Below are positions 31,270 to 41,404 of a stretch of DNA of 64,000 nt, piece after piece. The notes under the pieces were generated by a model. That model saw only the letters and a list, made by a program, of their open reading frames with translations, was not told the DNA's origin and did not search any database. The DNA is taken from the NCBI RefSeq assembly GCF_001311985.1, contig NZ_BBCJ01000014.1, forward strand, positions 1-64,000, read 5' to 3'. A program made the translations under genes and the position numbers. The stretch is from Geotalea toluenoxydans JCM 15764 (GTDB lineage Bacteria > Desulfobacterota > Desulfuromonadia > Geobacterales > Geobacteraceae). How positions within the stretch are numbered: the stretch's first letter is position 1; each line of letters opens with the position of its first letter.

Positions 31270-32388
31270 TTACCGATTTTTCTCCATCAATTCAACAAAG
31301 CGTGCAAACAAATAATGAGAGTCATGCGGCCCCGGCGATGCCTCCGGATGATGCTGCACCGAGTATATGGGCAGCGTACAGTGGCGGATGCCTTCCACCG
31401 TCTGGTCGTTGAGGTTCTCATGCCCCAGGCACGCAACATCACCCAATGATTCCAAATCGACGGCAAAGCCGTGGTTCTGGGCGGTGATCTCCACCTTTCT
31501 TGTCTCCATGTCCATGACCGGCAGATTAGAGCCGTGGTTGCCGAATTTCAGCTTGATGGTCTTGCCGCCAAGGGCGAGCCCCAAGAGCTGATGGCCGAGA
31601 CAGATGCCGAAAATGGGCTTCTTGCCGATGAACTTTCTGATCTCTTCCTGGACCTTGACCAGCGGCTCCGGATCGCCAGGGCCGTTACTGAGGAATATGC
31701 CATCCGGATTCATGGCCAGGGCCTCTTCCGCCGGGAAGGTGGCAGGGACCACAGTCACATCGCAGCCTGCATCCACCAGGCAACGGAGAATGTTGTATTT
31801 GATGCCGAAATCGTAGGCTACCACTTTGTATTTCAGGTTCTTGGCATCAACCTCGGGATATCCCCCTTCCAGATCCCACAGCCCCTGTGTCCAGTGATAA
31901 GCTTATCGGTGCTGACGCCGGAGGCGAGATCGAGTCCGGCCATGCTGGGATGGCACGCGCTTTTTTCACAAGACTCTCAGGATCGAAATCGACGGTGGAG
32001 ATGATGCCGTTCTGTGCGCCATTGTCACGCAGATGGCGTGTCAACGCCCGTGTATCCAGCCCCTGGATGCCGACGATGCCGTTTTCCTTGAGATAGGCAT
32101 CCAGGCTCATGGTGGCGCGCCAGTTGGAGTGGCAGTCGTGATATTCCTTGACGATAAACCCTGAAAGATAGAGCTGTTTGCTCTCGATATCCTCTCCATT
32201 GATCCGGTGTTGCCGATCTGGGTATAGGTCATGGTGACCATCTGCCCCTTGTATGATGGGTCGGTGAGGACCTCCTGGTAACCGGTCATGGCGGTGTTGA
32301 AGACTACCTCACCGGTAGCTTCACCTGATGCGCCGAATGATCTGCCTTTGAAGATGCGCCCGTCGGAGAGCGCCAGCACTGCTTTCAT
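31270..32388 (-). CDS. carA: carbamoyl-phosphate synthase small subunit (two indels or more)
   Basis: CarA is the glutaminase subunit feeding ammonia to CarB. The N-terminal domain starts [20 protein letters not shown] and includes [16 protein letters not shown]. The class I amidotransferase triad is visible: Cys in [13 protein letters not shown], and His and Glu in [15 protein letters not shown]. Frame breaks lie near 32200 and 31945, and near 31840 where [15 protein letters not shown] begins. Full length is about 373 residues. It is followed by the radical SAM gene after 82 bases. Confidence 0.95.
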
Positions 32389-32409
32389 GTAATGCTCCTG
32401 AAATAAATT

Positions 32410-32512
32410 TACGTCTGCCCCCTTCCTTTATGGAAGGGGGATGGGGGAGGGCAAAGCTTCTTCACCCCCTCCTCAACCCTCACCATCAAGGTGGAGGGAG
32501 TTCGAAAACACC
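32410..32512. repeat. purine/pyrimidine-rich palindromic intergenic repeat
   Basis: CCCCCTTCC and GGAAGGGGG form a hairpin, followed by GGGGGAGGG and its counterpart CACCCCCTCC. A very similar arrangement is between 51990 and 52095. The repeat fills the gap between pyrC and carA. Confidence 0.6.
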
Positions 32513-32513
32513 T

Positions 32514-33788
32514 TTATCTTTTGTATACTACCTTCCCGCCGACAATGGTGTAGGCTGCAGCCCCCGTCATCTTATGGCCGAGGAAGGGAGAATTCTTCGA
32601 CTTGCTGGCAAGCTTCTCCGCCTCCACCACCCATTCGGCATTGGGATCGATGATGGTCACATCGGCTGGTGCTCCTGCCTTGAGGGTGCCCCGGTCCAGA
32701 CCCAGGATCTGCGCCGGTTTCACCGCCATCTTCTCCACCAGGGTCTTCATATCCAGCACCTTGTCCTCCACCAGCTTCAGGGAGAGGGGAAGGGACGTTT
32801 CCAGGCCGATGATGCCGTTGAGGGCCACATTGAATTCCACGTCCTTCTCATCAAGGTGATGGGGCGCGTGGTCGGTGGCGATGGCATCGATGGTGCCGTC
32901 TGCCAGACCGGTCTTGATGGCTGCCACGTCTTCAGCCTCGCGAAGCGGCGGATTCATCTTGGCGTTTGTTTCGTAGCCGCGCACTGCATCATCGGTGAGG
33001 GAAAAGTAGTGGGGGGCCGTTTCGCAGGTGACCTGCACGCCGCGGGCTTGGCATCCCGGATGATCCGTACCGATCCTTTTGTGGAGATGTGGGCGATATG
33101 GAGGGGGGAGTCGGTGAACTCGGCCAGGTAGACGTCACGGGCGACGGCCACATCCTCGGCTGCCCAGGGGATGCCCTTGAGGCCAAGTTCCGTGGCGGTA
33201 AAGCCTTCATTCATCACCCCTTCACCCACCAATGCAAGTTCTTCCGAATGGGCGATGACCATGATCCCCATTCCCTTGGCATATTCCAGAGCCCTGCGCA
33301 TCAACTCGGCATTGACAACCGGACGGCCATCGTCGGAGACGGCGACACAGCCTGCTTCCTTCAGTTCACCCATCTCGGCCAGGTTTTCTCCCTTGCTTCC
33401 CTGGGTAATGGCGCCGACCGGAAAAAACGTTTACCAGCGCCTCGGCTTTCGCCTTGTTGACAATATAGGAAGTAATGGCCTTGTTGTCGTTGACAGGCTT
33501 GGTGTTGGGCATGCATGCCACCGAGGTGAACCCGCCGGCTGCCGCAGCCCTGGCGCCGGTAATGATGTCTTCCTTGTATTCCAGACCCGGATCGCGCAGG
33601 TGGACGTGCATGTCGATGAGGCCGGGGGTGACCAGCAGGCCGGCGGCATCGATGACCTCTGCGTCGGCAGGAGCTTTTAGCCCCTTGCCGAGCTCTTTGA
33701 TCCTGCCATCCACAACCAGCAGATCCAGGTTTTCATCAATGTTCTGTGACGGGTCGACAACCCGTCCTCCTTTTATCAGCAAGTTCAT
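32514..33788 (-). CDS. pyrC: dihydroorotase (two indels)
   Basis: The type I zinc amidohydrolase closes carbamoyl-aspartate to dihydroorotate. Metal motifs: [17 protein letters not shown] near residue 60, [16 protein letters not shown] and the catalytic [13 protein letters not shown]. The frame breaks near 33425 and near 33050. Full length is about 425 residues. It starts at ATG 33788 ([20 protein letters not shown]). It lies between pyrB and carA, with repeat-filled gaps on both sides. Confidence 0.95.
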
Positions 33789-33810
33789 AATTATCACCCC
33801 ATAATTTAGA

Positions 33811-33925
33811 TGTAGGGGCGATCCTTGTGATCGCCCATGCCTTGCCGCAATACAGGATTTCCCCTTGGGATGGGCGAATACAAGATTCGCCCTTTGGGAT
33901 GGGCGAATACAAGATTCGCCCCTAC
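33811..33925. repeat. GTAGGGGC-type repeat with two direct copies
   Basis: The segment opens GTAGGGGCGAT and closes GCCCCTAC. Inside, a 27-base unit starting TGGGATGGGCGAATACAAGA is repeated twice in tandem, and a diverged third copy precedes it. It belongs to the same family as the repeat at 20.9 kb and fills the pyrB-pyrC gap. Confidence 0.75.
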
Positions 33926-33934
33926 AATTTCCTA

Positions 33935-34869
33935 TTATTCCGTAGGCAGTTCCCCACCGCTCACATGATACAGCATGGACATCCTGACCGCGACGCCGTT
34001 TTCCACCTGTTTCAGGATGTGGGACTGGCTGCCGTCGGCAACGTCCGAGCTCAGTTCGACCCCCCTGTTGATCGGTCCCGGGTGCATGACCATGGCATCT
34101 TTCTTTGCCAGTTTCAGCACACTCTGGTTCAGACCGAAATAACGTGAATATTCCTTCATGGTTGGGAGCAGGGTCTTCCCCTGGCGCTCCAGCTGGATGC
34201 GAAGCATCATTACCACGTCCGCATCGGCCACCGCTTCGCGCATGTCCTTGCACACGGTCACATTGCCGAGACGCTCGATACCCGGAGGCATCATGGTCGG
34301 AGGTCCGGCAAGAAAAACATTGGCCCCCATTTTGGTCAGGCCGTAGATGTCTGAACGGGCCACGCGACTGTGGGTGATGTCGCCGACGATGGCCACCTTG
34401 AGCCTTCAAGTTTGCCGAATTGCTGGCGCATGGTCAGCATGTCCAGAAGTCCCTGGGATGGATGTTCGTGGGCGCCGTCACCCGCATTGATCACCGAGCA
34501 GGAAACCCGCTTTGCCAGATAGTGGTGGGCGCCGGAAACAGCATGGCGCATGACGATGATGTCCGGGTTCATGGCCAGGACGTTGCGCGCCGTGTCGGAG
34601 AGAGTCTCGCCCTTGGTCACCGAGCTGGTGGAGGCTGTGATGTTGATGGTATCGGCGGAGAGCCTTTTTGCCGCTATTTCGAAGGAGGTGCGTGTGCGGG
34701 TGGATGCCTCGTAAAACAGATTCACCACCGTCTTGCCGCGCAGGGTCGGCACCTTTTTTATCTCCCGGCTGTTTATCTCCTTAAGGTTCTCAGCCGTGGA
34801 CAGAAGCAGCTCTATCTCTTCCCTGGTCAGGTCCTGCAGTCCGATGATATCTTTATGCTTGAAAGCCAT
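33935..34869 (-). CDS. pyrB: aspartate carbamoyltransferase (one indel)
   Basis: PyrB joins carbamoyl phosphate and aspartate. The carbamoyl-phosphate motif is [19 protein letters not shown]. Further conserved segments are [32 protein letters not shown] and [15 protein letters not shown]. One base is missing near 34395, between GKLEG and the [13 protein letters not shown] strand. Full length is about 312 residues, the usual catalytic-chain length; no pyrI is seen. It starts 55 bases after pyrR. Confidence 0.96.
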
Positions 34870-34924
34870 GGTTACCTCCTGTGTGCCATATCAGGACAGC
34901 CCCGAAAGGTGCCCCGGCAAAAGA

Positions 34925-35461
<537 letters not shown>

Positions 35462-35527
35462 TTAGGCACTCCTTTCTCGCATGTCAGGTTGGTGAAGCAG
35501 GGAGGTTACAGCTGATGAGGGGGCATG

Positions 35528-35565
35528 AAAAAAGAGCCTCCCGCGCAAAAGACGGAGAGGCTCTT
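35528..35565 (-). terminator. leader terminator (attenuator) of the pyr operon
   Basis: On the minus strand AGAGCCTC pairs with GAGGCTCT, followed by six T. It lies between promoter and pyrR, so it is an attenuator rather than an operon end. Confidence 0.8.
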
Positions 35566-35606
35566 CACAAGCTATCTTGGGAGTTTCTCTCTTCATCACC
35601 TTTGCT

Positions 35607-35620
35607 AACCTCACGGGGCT
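35607..35620 (-). promoter_or_regulatory. PyrR RNA-binding site in the pyr leader
   Basis: AGCCCCGTGAGGTT matches the PyrR binding-loop consensus ARUCCNGNGAGGYU at all fixed positions but one. It is upstream of the leader terminator, as in Bacillus-type attenuation. The antiterminator pairing was not worked out. Confidence 0.75.
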
Positions 35621-35654
35621 AAATTAAAAGGGGAGTATGGAATAAAGTCGTAGG

Positions 35655-35683
35655 ACAGTACCATCGTTGCCGGCAGGAGTCAA
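35655..35683 (-). promoter_or_regulatory. candidate promoter of the pyr operon
   Basis: TTGACT and TACTGT are separated by 17 bases on the minus strand, placing the transcript start about 30 bases before the PyrR-binding loop. Confidence 0.45.
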
Positions 35684-35752
35684 GAGAGAAAACGGGCTGA
35701 ACTCCATTGGGATTGGCTGTCGATTATGAAGCCCTGGGCAAGGTAATGATGA

Positions 35753-35899
35753 CTACTTGACCTTGAACTTGCCCGATGCCGGATTATATCCGGTGGCTTT
35801 CTTTACCTGCCCTGGAGGAGCTGATTTGCCCGGCCCAACCCACACGCAACCGGATATCAGGAAAATTCCCACCGACAAGATATAGATCAAGTTTTTCAT
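35753..35899 (-). CDS. small lipoprotein (48 residues)
   Basis: The protein begins MKNLIYILSVGIFLISGC, a lipoprotein signal with lipobox ISGC at Cys18. The mature part is only about 30 residues, rich in Gly, Pro and Lys, and ends FKVK. GAGGGG lies 8 bases before the ATG. It is oriented toward the pyr promoter, ending about 70 bases ahead of it. No family is recognised. It is probably a surface-anchored peptide of unknown function. Confidence 0.7.
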   Translation of the reverse strand: MKNLIYILSVGIFLISGCVWVGPGKSAPPGQVKKATGYNPASGKFKVK

Positions 35900-36001
35900 G
35901 GCAGTACCCCTCTGAAGAAGTCCTCTGCCGGGAGGGCTCCCCCGTGTTGAGATTAAAAACGGATGGATTGTAGCACAGGATGGAAGAGGAGGGAAGCAGG
36001 T

Positions 36002-36868
36002 TCACTTTGGCATTTTCGGTTTGCCATCAAGTGATTCGAGGAAGAAGTTGACCAGCTTGGCCCGGTATGGCGAGCCTGCCTCCAGGAAGGCCTCAGTGTG
36101 GCTGCCCCCCTTGATGGTCCAGAATTGTTTCGGTTCCTTTGCCTTCTCGAACAGTTTCTTGCCGTGACGGTATGGAATGATCGGATCTTCATCACCGTAA
36201 ATGAGCAAGAGGGGTAGGGGCGCGATCTTGTCCACCACCTGATCGGCGCTGTGACTGTTGCCGACAAGGAGATAGGAGAGGGGCCATTTAAACAGGGATA
36301 CTACAGGGATCTCTCCGATCTTGTCCCGGACGATTTCCCGATAGGAGGCAAAGGTGGATTCGATGGCAACGGCCCGGATGCCGGTGAAGCGATTCATGCC
36401 CACTGCAGCAATGGCGTTGGTGCCGCCAAGGCTCTGACCAAAGATGAGGAGCCGGCTTTGGTCCACGTCCTTTCGTGCGGCAATGTAAGATATGGCTGCG
36501 ACTGAATCTTCAAAGACCCCCTGCCGGTTCGGGCGGCCCGCCGACTTTCCGTAGCCCCGGTAATCGAAGACAAAGAGGTTGAAGCCTTCAGCGGGGAGCC
36601 AGGAGACAAAGCCGAAATGGGCGGTCATGTTCTGGGCGTTGCCGTGGAAATGGATCACAGTGCCCTTGGGCTTGCCGACTGCCGGAATGAACCAGCCGGA
36701 AAGTCTTGTGCCGTCCTTGCTGGCAAAGGTGACCTCCTCAAAGGGAAGACCATGGCGGGCCGGCGTGTCGTAGGTTTCTTTGTCCGGGTAGTAGAAAAGC
36801 CTGCCGACGCATCCCTGGCAAATGACGGTTAGGGCGATCAGCAAGACCAATAGTAAAATTTTGGTCAT
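36002..36868 (-). CDS. lipoprotein alpha/beta hydrolase
   Basis: The 288-residue protein has a lipoprotein signal ending CQGC (Cys20). The alpha/beta hydrolase fold is clear: the oxyanion motif HFHGNAQNMTAHFGF, the nucleophile elbow LLIFGQSLGG, an acid in LLIYGDEDPIIP and the histidine in GGSHTEAFLE. It is of the BEM46/YfhR-like serine-hydrolase type, probably an esterase or peptidase facing the periplasm. It begins directly after the stop of the DUF2461 gene, so the two form an operon. The gene is intact. Confidence 0.85.
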   Translation of the reverse strand: MTKILLLVLLIALTVICQGCVGRLFYYPDKETYDTPARHGLPFEEVTFASKDGTRLSGWFIPAVGKPKGTVIHFHGNAQNMTAHFGFVSWLPAEGFNLFVFDYRGYGKSAGRPNRQGVFEDSVAAISYIAARKDVDQSRLLIFGQSLGGTNAIAAVGMNRFTGIRAVAIESTFASYREIVRDKIGEIPVVSLFKWPLSYLLVGNSHSADQVVDKIAPLPLLLIYGDEDPIIPYRHGKKLFEKAKEPKQFWTIKGGSHTEAFLEAGSPYRAKLVNFFLESLDGKPKMPK

Positions 36869-37585
36869 TTAATGCCCTCTCTTGTTGGGCATTTTGTATG
36901 CTGCCACTTTGCATAGATACTGATACAAGGGTGCGATGGTCTCGAAACCATGTATCAATTCCGAGAGCAACTCTTTTTTGATGCAGTTACCCTCTATTTG
37001 CCGATTGCTGACCAGGTAAAGATTTTTTCTGTTGTACCAGTCCTGCAATTCCCTGGCAATATCCGCTTTCAGCGGTCGCTTGTATTCCTCCCCTGCAATG
37101 GTGAAGATCTTCTGCTTTGGGAAAAATGAGGTTGAGGATAGGAATTTCGCAGGATTCGACTCGATGCTCTTTCTGAACCGGTCCATGTTTTCACGGCTGG
37201 CGCTATAAAAGCCCATTCCGTAACGATATGAAGTGGGAGAAATCTCGAAAAAATAGGCCGGGTAATCCTTCCACTCTGCTCTTGGACGTTTGAAGGTAAT
37301 CCAGTGGCTGGTCTTGTAGGGGGACTTTTCTTTCGAAAATCTGGTGTCGCGATATATTCTCGATATGGTCTTGTTAATTGCCGGCGCTACCTCAAAATCT
37401 GCATCGATGCTCAGCATCAACGGGCCCAATCCAGCTACCAGCGCTTGCAATGGTTTCAGTATATGATTCTGGTATTCCGGTTTGTGCAGTTCGAACCAGT
37501 CTTTGCGATTGTTATCGCGGAGTTCACTGATAAAATGTATCGAAAGGGAAGAAAAACCATCAAATTTTTCATTCACGTCATTCAT
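36869..37585 (-). CDS. DUF2461 family protein
   Basis: The ~238-residue protein matches the TIGR02453/DUF2461 type. Typical segments are FISELRDNNRKDWFELHKPE, ISRIYRDTRFSKEKSPYKTS and GMGFYSASRENMDRFRKSI. Function is unknown; crystal structures of relatives exist but no reaction is established. I prefer ATG 37585 (MNDVNEKF), with GGAG upstream, over a TTG four codons earlier. The gene is intact and co-transcribed with the lipoprotein hydrolase. Confidence 0.85.
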   Translation of the reverse strand: MNDVNEKFDGFSSLSIHFISELRDNNRKDWFELHKPEYQNHILKPLQALVAGLGPLMLSIDADFEVAPAINKTISRIYRDTRFSKEKSPYKTSHWITFKRPRAEWKDYPAYFFEISPTSYRYGMGFYSASRENMDRFRKSIESNPAKFLSSTSFFPKQKIFTIAGEEYKRPLKADIARELQDWYNRKNLYLVSNRQIEGNCIKKELLSELIHGFETIAPLYQYLCKVAAYKMPNKRGH

Positions 37586-37742
37586 CCTTGGCTCCAAGGT
37601 GTTGATAGTGCCGCGTAAAACGGCATGATAAGGTCATTCCCCGTACAGGGCCTTTTCACCGCCCGGTGCGGACCCATATGCCAGGTGATGTGTGGGCTGG
37701 GGGGCTAAGACCTCCGGCTACCCGATTATGTGCTGCTTTTTA

Positions 37743-37773
37743 GAGAAACTAGGAGAAACTAGGGACACTCCCC
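37743..37773. repeat. REP-like repeat, left end of RAYT unit
   Basis: Two tandem GAGAAACTAG units are followed by the core GGGACACTCCCC. The repeat is inverted with respect to the copy at 38483. The last codons and the stop of the transposase gene lie inside it. Confidence 0.8.
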
Positions 37774-38437
37774 GGTTTTCTTTTTAGGACGCCCAGGTTT
37801 CTTGGGTTTGAGTACCTGATTCAATCTAAATTCCAACATCTCAACGAAGGACTCCGATCCAAAAGGCCGTCCGGAGTTAGTGGCTTTGCGGATGGCGCTA
37901 TCCGTTTCTTCATCTTCAAAGGCCACAAATTCCCGATACGCATTGTGCTCCTGTGGCGAAAGCCAGGAATCTGCCGCCAGCAGTGGGTCATGTGCGCCTG
38001 ACACATGGGCTTTGGCGCTGGACCACCGATACCCTTCAACATTCGTAGCGAGTCCGGCCTTAATAGGGTTGCGCTCGATGTAGCGTGCGACTGCCCAAAG
38101 ATATTGCTCGTTTTCGACTACACAAGAAAAAACCTATTTTGCCAGATCCGACCTGACTGCTTATGTTTTCGATTGAGATACTGGGTATACATCTGGTTTG
38201 CAAGGCCGATACCGCGCGACAGGGAGGTTTCCGTCTCGGGCACGGCGAGCAGATGAATATGGTTGCTCATCAGGCAATAAGCCAGATCTGTACATGATGC
38301 TTCTGGGCGTAACCTGCCAGCAACTTCAAATATGTCTGTCGGTCCTCATCATCGAAGAATACCGTAGCGCGGTTGTTGCCGCGTTGCGTGATGTGATGTG
38401 GGTAGCCGGGTGCTATGATGCGGGCTATTCTTGGCAT
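37759..38437 (-). CDS. REP-associated tyrosine transposase (RAYT), two indels
   Basis: The ~226-residue Y1-type transposase begins MPRIARIIAPGYPHHITQRG. The HUH motif is the SNHIHLL segment. GLANQMYTQYLNRKHKQSG and ARYIERNPIKAGLA complete the family signature. Breaks near 38280 (one G missing in QIW|AYCLMSN) and near 38130 (a T7 run reduced to T6 in NRFF|SCVVEN) are homopolymer errors. The last residues, GECP and the stop, are encoded by the flanking repeat. RAYTs mobilise or maintain REP repeats. It sits between inverted copies of its own repeat. Confidence 0.85.
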
Positions 38438-38482
38438 GGGTGAGATAGTACCGTCCGATTTTCACATTAGCAACAGAAATAT

Positions 38483-38515
38483 GGGGAGTGTCCCTAGTTT
38501 TTCCTAGTTTTTCCT
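38483..38515. repeat. REP-like repeat, right end of RAYT unit
   Basis: GGGGAGTGTCCC followed by two tandem CTAGTTTTTC units is the inverted counterpart of the repeat at 37743. The IS481-type remnant starts exactly where it ends. Confidence 0.8.
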
Positions 38516-38903
38516 TGAAGAGCATAATGCCTCTATCACCACGATTCTCAGCGACAACGGCAGAGAGTTCTGTGGTAGGCCGGATCAGCATCCCTACGAG
38601 ATCTTCCTGCAACTGGAGGGGATCGAGCACCGCACTACCAAGGTTCGCAGGCCCCAGAGCAACGGCTTTGTCGAAAGGCTGCACAGAACCTTGCTGGACG
38701 AGCATTTCCGCATCATGGGCCGAACCAAATGGTATGAATCGGTGGAAGAAATGCAAAAGGACCTGGAAACCTACCTGCAACATTACAATCACAAACGGAC
38801 CCACCAGGGCCGCAACATGAAGGGCCGGGTACCATACAAGGTATTTATTGCCGGATTGCCAAAGAACGTAAAAACAGATACAACCGAAAAACAGGCAGCC
38901 TGA
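38514..38903 (+). pseudogene. IS481-type transposase, C-terminal remnant
   Basis: The reading frame opens inside the REP-like repeat and encodes the C-terminal 129 residues of a DDE integrase-core transposase. The second catalytic Asp is in ILSDNGREFCGRPD and the Glu in NGFVERLHRTLLDEHF. HYNHKRTHQGRNMKGRVPYK is the usual ending. The N-terminal helix-turn-helix and the first Asp are missing, so it is inactive. Truncation coincides with the RAYT repeat. Bases 38904-39059 downstream hold no gene. Confidence 0.85.
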
Positions 38904-39059
38904 TTCTTCCCCGTTTAAGGACGGACTGTCAGGTGATTACCATCTCTGTACAGAAGTTGCGAGAATGTTTAAATGTCAAACATGACCCCTATGCTTTTCC
39001 CAGTCCCCGGAATTCCCACAGAACTCCCCTGCAAGTAGATACGGATGTTCCCTCCCGGT

Positions 39060-40720
39060 TTATGTCTCCGACGAATGGAAATCCTCAATACCTTTTATCA
39101 TTTTCTTAAAATCACGATCACTAATAGATAGAATTCTTCTTAGTGAGAAATAAACATCCTGCCTTTTTCCGTTATTTTCTTCCAGGAACGCCAAATTAAT
39201 CCTTGCTTCAGCATTATCTGCATCATGTTTCAACACCTTATTAACACAAGCTTTAGCCTGAGATTTTTCGCTAAGCTGCATATGTATCCTACCCAGCTCG
39301 ATAAGTGCTTCAGTACTTTTTTTCTATTTTATATGATTTTTTCAACAGAATTTTTTGCCTCGTCATGCCTCATGAAAGGATCAGACAACAGTCGTCCTAG
39401 ATTAAGATGAGCTTTGGCATCAAGAGGATTTAGCTCTATTGCTCTCACTAGATATTTACAGGAGTCCTTATACTGTTTCAAGTCATATAATATGGCCCCA
39501 ATGTTCTGGAAAGCATCAGAATCTTGAGTATTAACAGATATCGCAGCCTTGAACCAATCGATAGCAGCATTTTTCCTTTCAAGTTTACAAAACAAACAAC
39601 CAAGGTTATACATAGCTATAGCATTAGTAGTGTTGATTCGTAAGACTTGTTCTAATAAATGTTGTGCATAATCAAAATTTCCTTTATCTATGTTTAGTAT
39701 CGCAAGCTCTATATAGGCTGGTTCATACTCTGGCCATTCTGATATAACTCTCTCGAAACACTCGGCTGCTATATCGAGGCTTCTTGCTTTATAAGTAATT
39801 ACCCCCTCCAAGAATGTTGGATATTTGTCGCCAGAAAATAAATTCTTAAAGCTCGACAATTTTGACATTTGCAAATAAGGATCAGGAGTGTTCAATATCC
39901 TAATCCCATGGCTGATTTTAGCCGATTCTGAAGATGCAATGACTTTCAAAATTTCTTCGTACCCAGTGGCCACTAAATCTTTCAACGTTGGCATTTTCAT
40001 GTCAGACAAAGCTGATAAAAGGCTATCCAACCCAGCACGTATTTTATGATACGTTTCTAGCTCTTTTTCAAGTGCTGTAATTGACTCATAATTGTTCAGT
40101 GACTTTATTGCTTCTGCCATTTTCTCAATTTTAGAATCCCAATATTTTAGGAGCCGTATTCTTTCCTGAGGCGCGAATAAATTATACGAATCCAGCACGA
40201 TAGGTAATATTTGCTCTCGGAATCTTGTGCTCACTGCTATATCAAGTGCTTCAAGGATGCAGTTACATGACCTAAAATAGTTTTTGGATAAAAGCATCAG
40301 TACATAATCGCATTTTCTCACTTTGCTCATATATTCCCTGATACTTTTTTTATAACTGATGTCAATATTGTCCTTGCGTACCTTTAGATTGAACTGGTTA
40401 AACTGTTCGTAAATAACATTTGCGATACCGCCATCCTTCCAACAGTAGGAGAGAAATACAACAGGGCTAGCCGGAAGGTCATAAGTTGCTGTTGAATGGT
40501 AGGAAGGTGCTGTTATCCTACTAGTTAAAATGTTGTTAGGCACTGTTATCGAATCATATTCTTGTATTGCTCTGTTCCATTTTCTGAGATCATTGCCGCT
40601 AAAAAGATGTCGGTTATCACTGGAAACCATCATTCCTGTTTTAGCAGTAGCGTACACAATAGCTGGGTCAACACCGACTGATCTCATTGCTTGCAACATT
40701 TCCGTCCAAATATCGACCAT
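39060..40720 (-). CDS. TIR-domain protein with TPR repeats (homopolymer indels)
   Basis: About 553 residues once A-runs near 39312 and 39345 are shortened by one base each. Residues 1-80 are an unassigned N-terminal region. A TIR domain follows (about 87-210): VVFLSYCWKDGG begins it, VLMLLSKNYFRSCNCILEAL carries the Glu expected to be the NADase catalytic residue. After a helical linker the C-terminal part is TPR repeats, for example AYIELAILNIDKGNFDYAQH and AMYNLGCLFCKLERKNAAID. No signal peptide. The gene is far more AT-rich than its neighbours and is flanked by transposase debris, so it was probably acquired. By analogy with TIR defence proteins it may deplete NAD on infection; this is inferred. 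Confidence 0.8.
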
Positions 40721-40856
40721 ATGACCACCCTTCTTGGCAAGGGATGACGTTTGCAGTCCCCCCTGCGTGGCTCCAAGCGTTGGATAAATTATTGTTCAAC
40801 TTCCTATTCTTAAGCAAAGCTAAATAAAAAGCCGCCCAACGAGTTCGGGGGACACC

Positions 40857-41144
40857 TTACTTAATTCTCCTGCCCCTTGGGCCTGGCTTTCCGCGCGTCA
40901 GCATGCGGTCCAGGGCCGACTCCAGTTGATTTACAAAACCGTCTGAACCCAAAGGTCTACCGGTTCGCTCGTGGCGTCTTATCTTTTCCATCTCTTCATC
41001 AGTTGCTGCACTAAGAAAAAGTTTCCAATCCCCAACCATCTCCAGAAGCGGGGCCACCTTTACCAATTGATCATCTGCGCCCGCCATATGAAGCATCTGG
41101 GGAAAATAAGGGGGAAAATAAGGAAAATAAGGGACACTCCCCAA
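40857..41144 (-). pseudogene. second RAYT transposase, C-terminal remnant
   Basis: Residues LHMAGADDQLVKVAPLLEMV, then EKIRRHERTGRPLGSDGFVN and GKPGPRGRRIK, match the C-terminal third of a RAYT (compare TNSGRPFGSESFVEML in the intact copy). The catalytic part is absent. The frame continues into a REP-like repeat whose bases are translated as SVPYFPYFPPYFP. The remnant is therefore an internal deletion joined to its repeat. Sequence differs from the copy at 37.8-38.4 kb, so it is a separate lineage. Bases 40721-40856 hold no gene. Confidence 0.75.
41101..41142. repeat. REP-like repeat of the second RAYT lineage
   Basis: Three tandem GGAAAATAA-type units lead into the core GGGACACTCCCC, the same core as the repeats at 37.7 and 38.5 kb but with different tandem units (GAAAATAAG versus GAGAAACTAG). 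Confidence 0.75.
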
Positions 41145-41355
41145 TTTTCCGGGGCGACCCAGTTCCCTTGGTTGCCGGAAGATTCCGGGGAGGAATATTT
41201 AATTCCCCCTGGCTCTAGATTTCTCATTGTGGTGCCCCGTGGATGGCACACAAGGCTGCCACCATCACTACACCAAAAATGTGGTCATCTCAATTGGAAA
41301 ATTAAAAGATTGGCTAAGGGTTTGAAAAGAAAAGATAGAGGAGAGGGAACGCAAA

Positions 41356-41380
41356 CGGCCGGGTGCTGACGACCCGGCCG
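41356..41380 (-). terminator. probable terminator of the glycan operon
   Basis: CGGCCGGGT/ACCCGGCCG forms a strong 9-bp stem 25 bases beyond the last stop of the operon, followed on the minus strand only by TTTGCGTT. The rest of 41145-41355 is AT-rich and without a credible gene. Confidence 0.55.
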
Positions 41381-41404
41381 CGGTACCTGCTTTATAGGGC
41401 ATTT

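Noticed and set aside
33811..33925. CRISPR array
   Set aside because: Repeat units are adjacent without unique spacers, only two good copies exist, and no cas genes are nearby.
39060..39281. Separate small TPR gene downstream of the TIR gene
   Set aside because: Shortening two A-runs by one base makes one continuous TPR protein; the supposed start has no ribosome site.
41180..41350. Toxin-like remnant (sequence around CHHHYTKNVV)
   Set aside because: Only about 20 plausible codons with no start or recognisable domain; left as non-coding debris.
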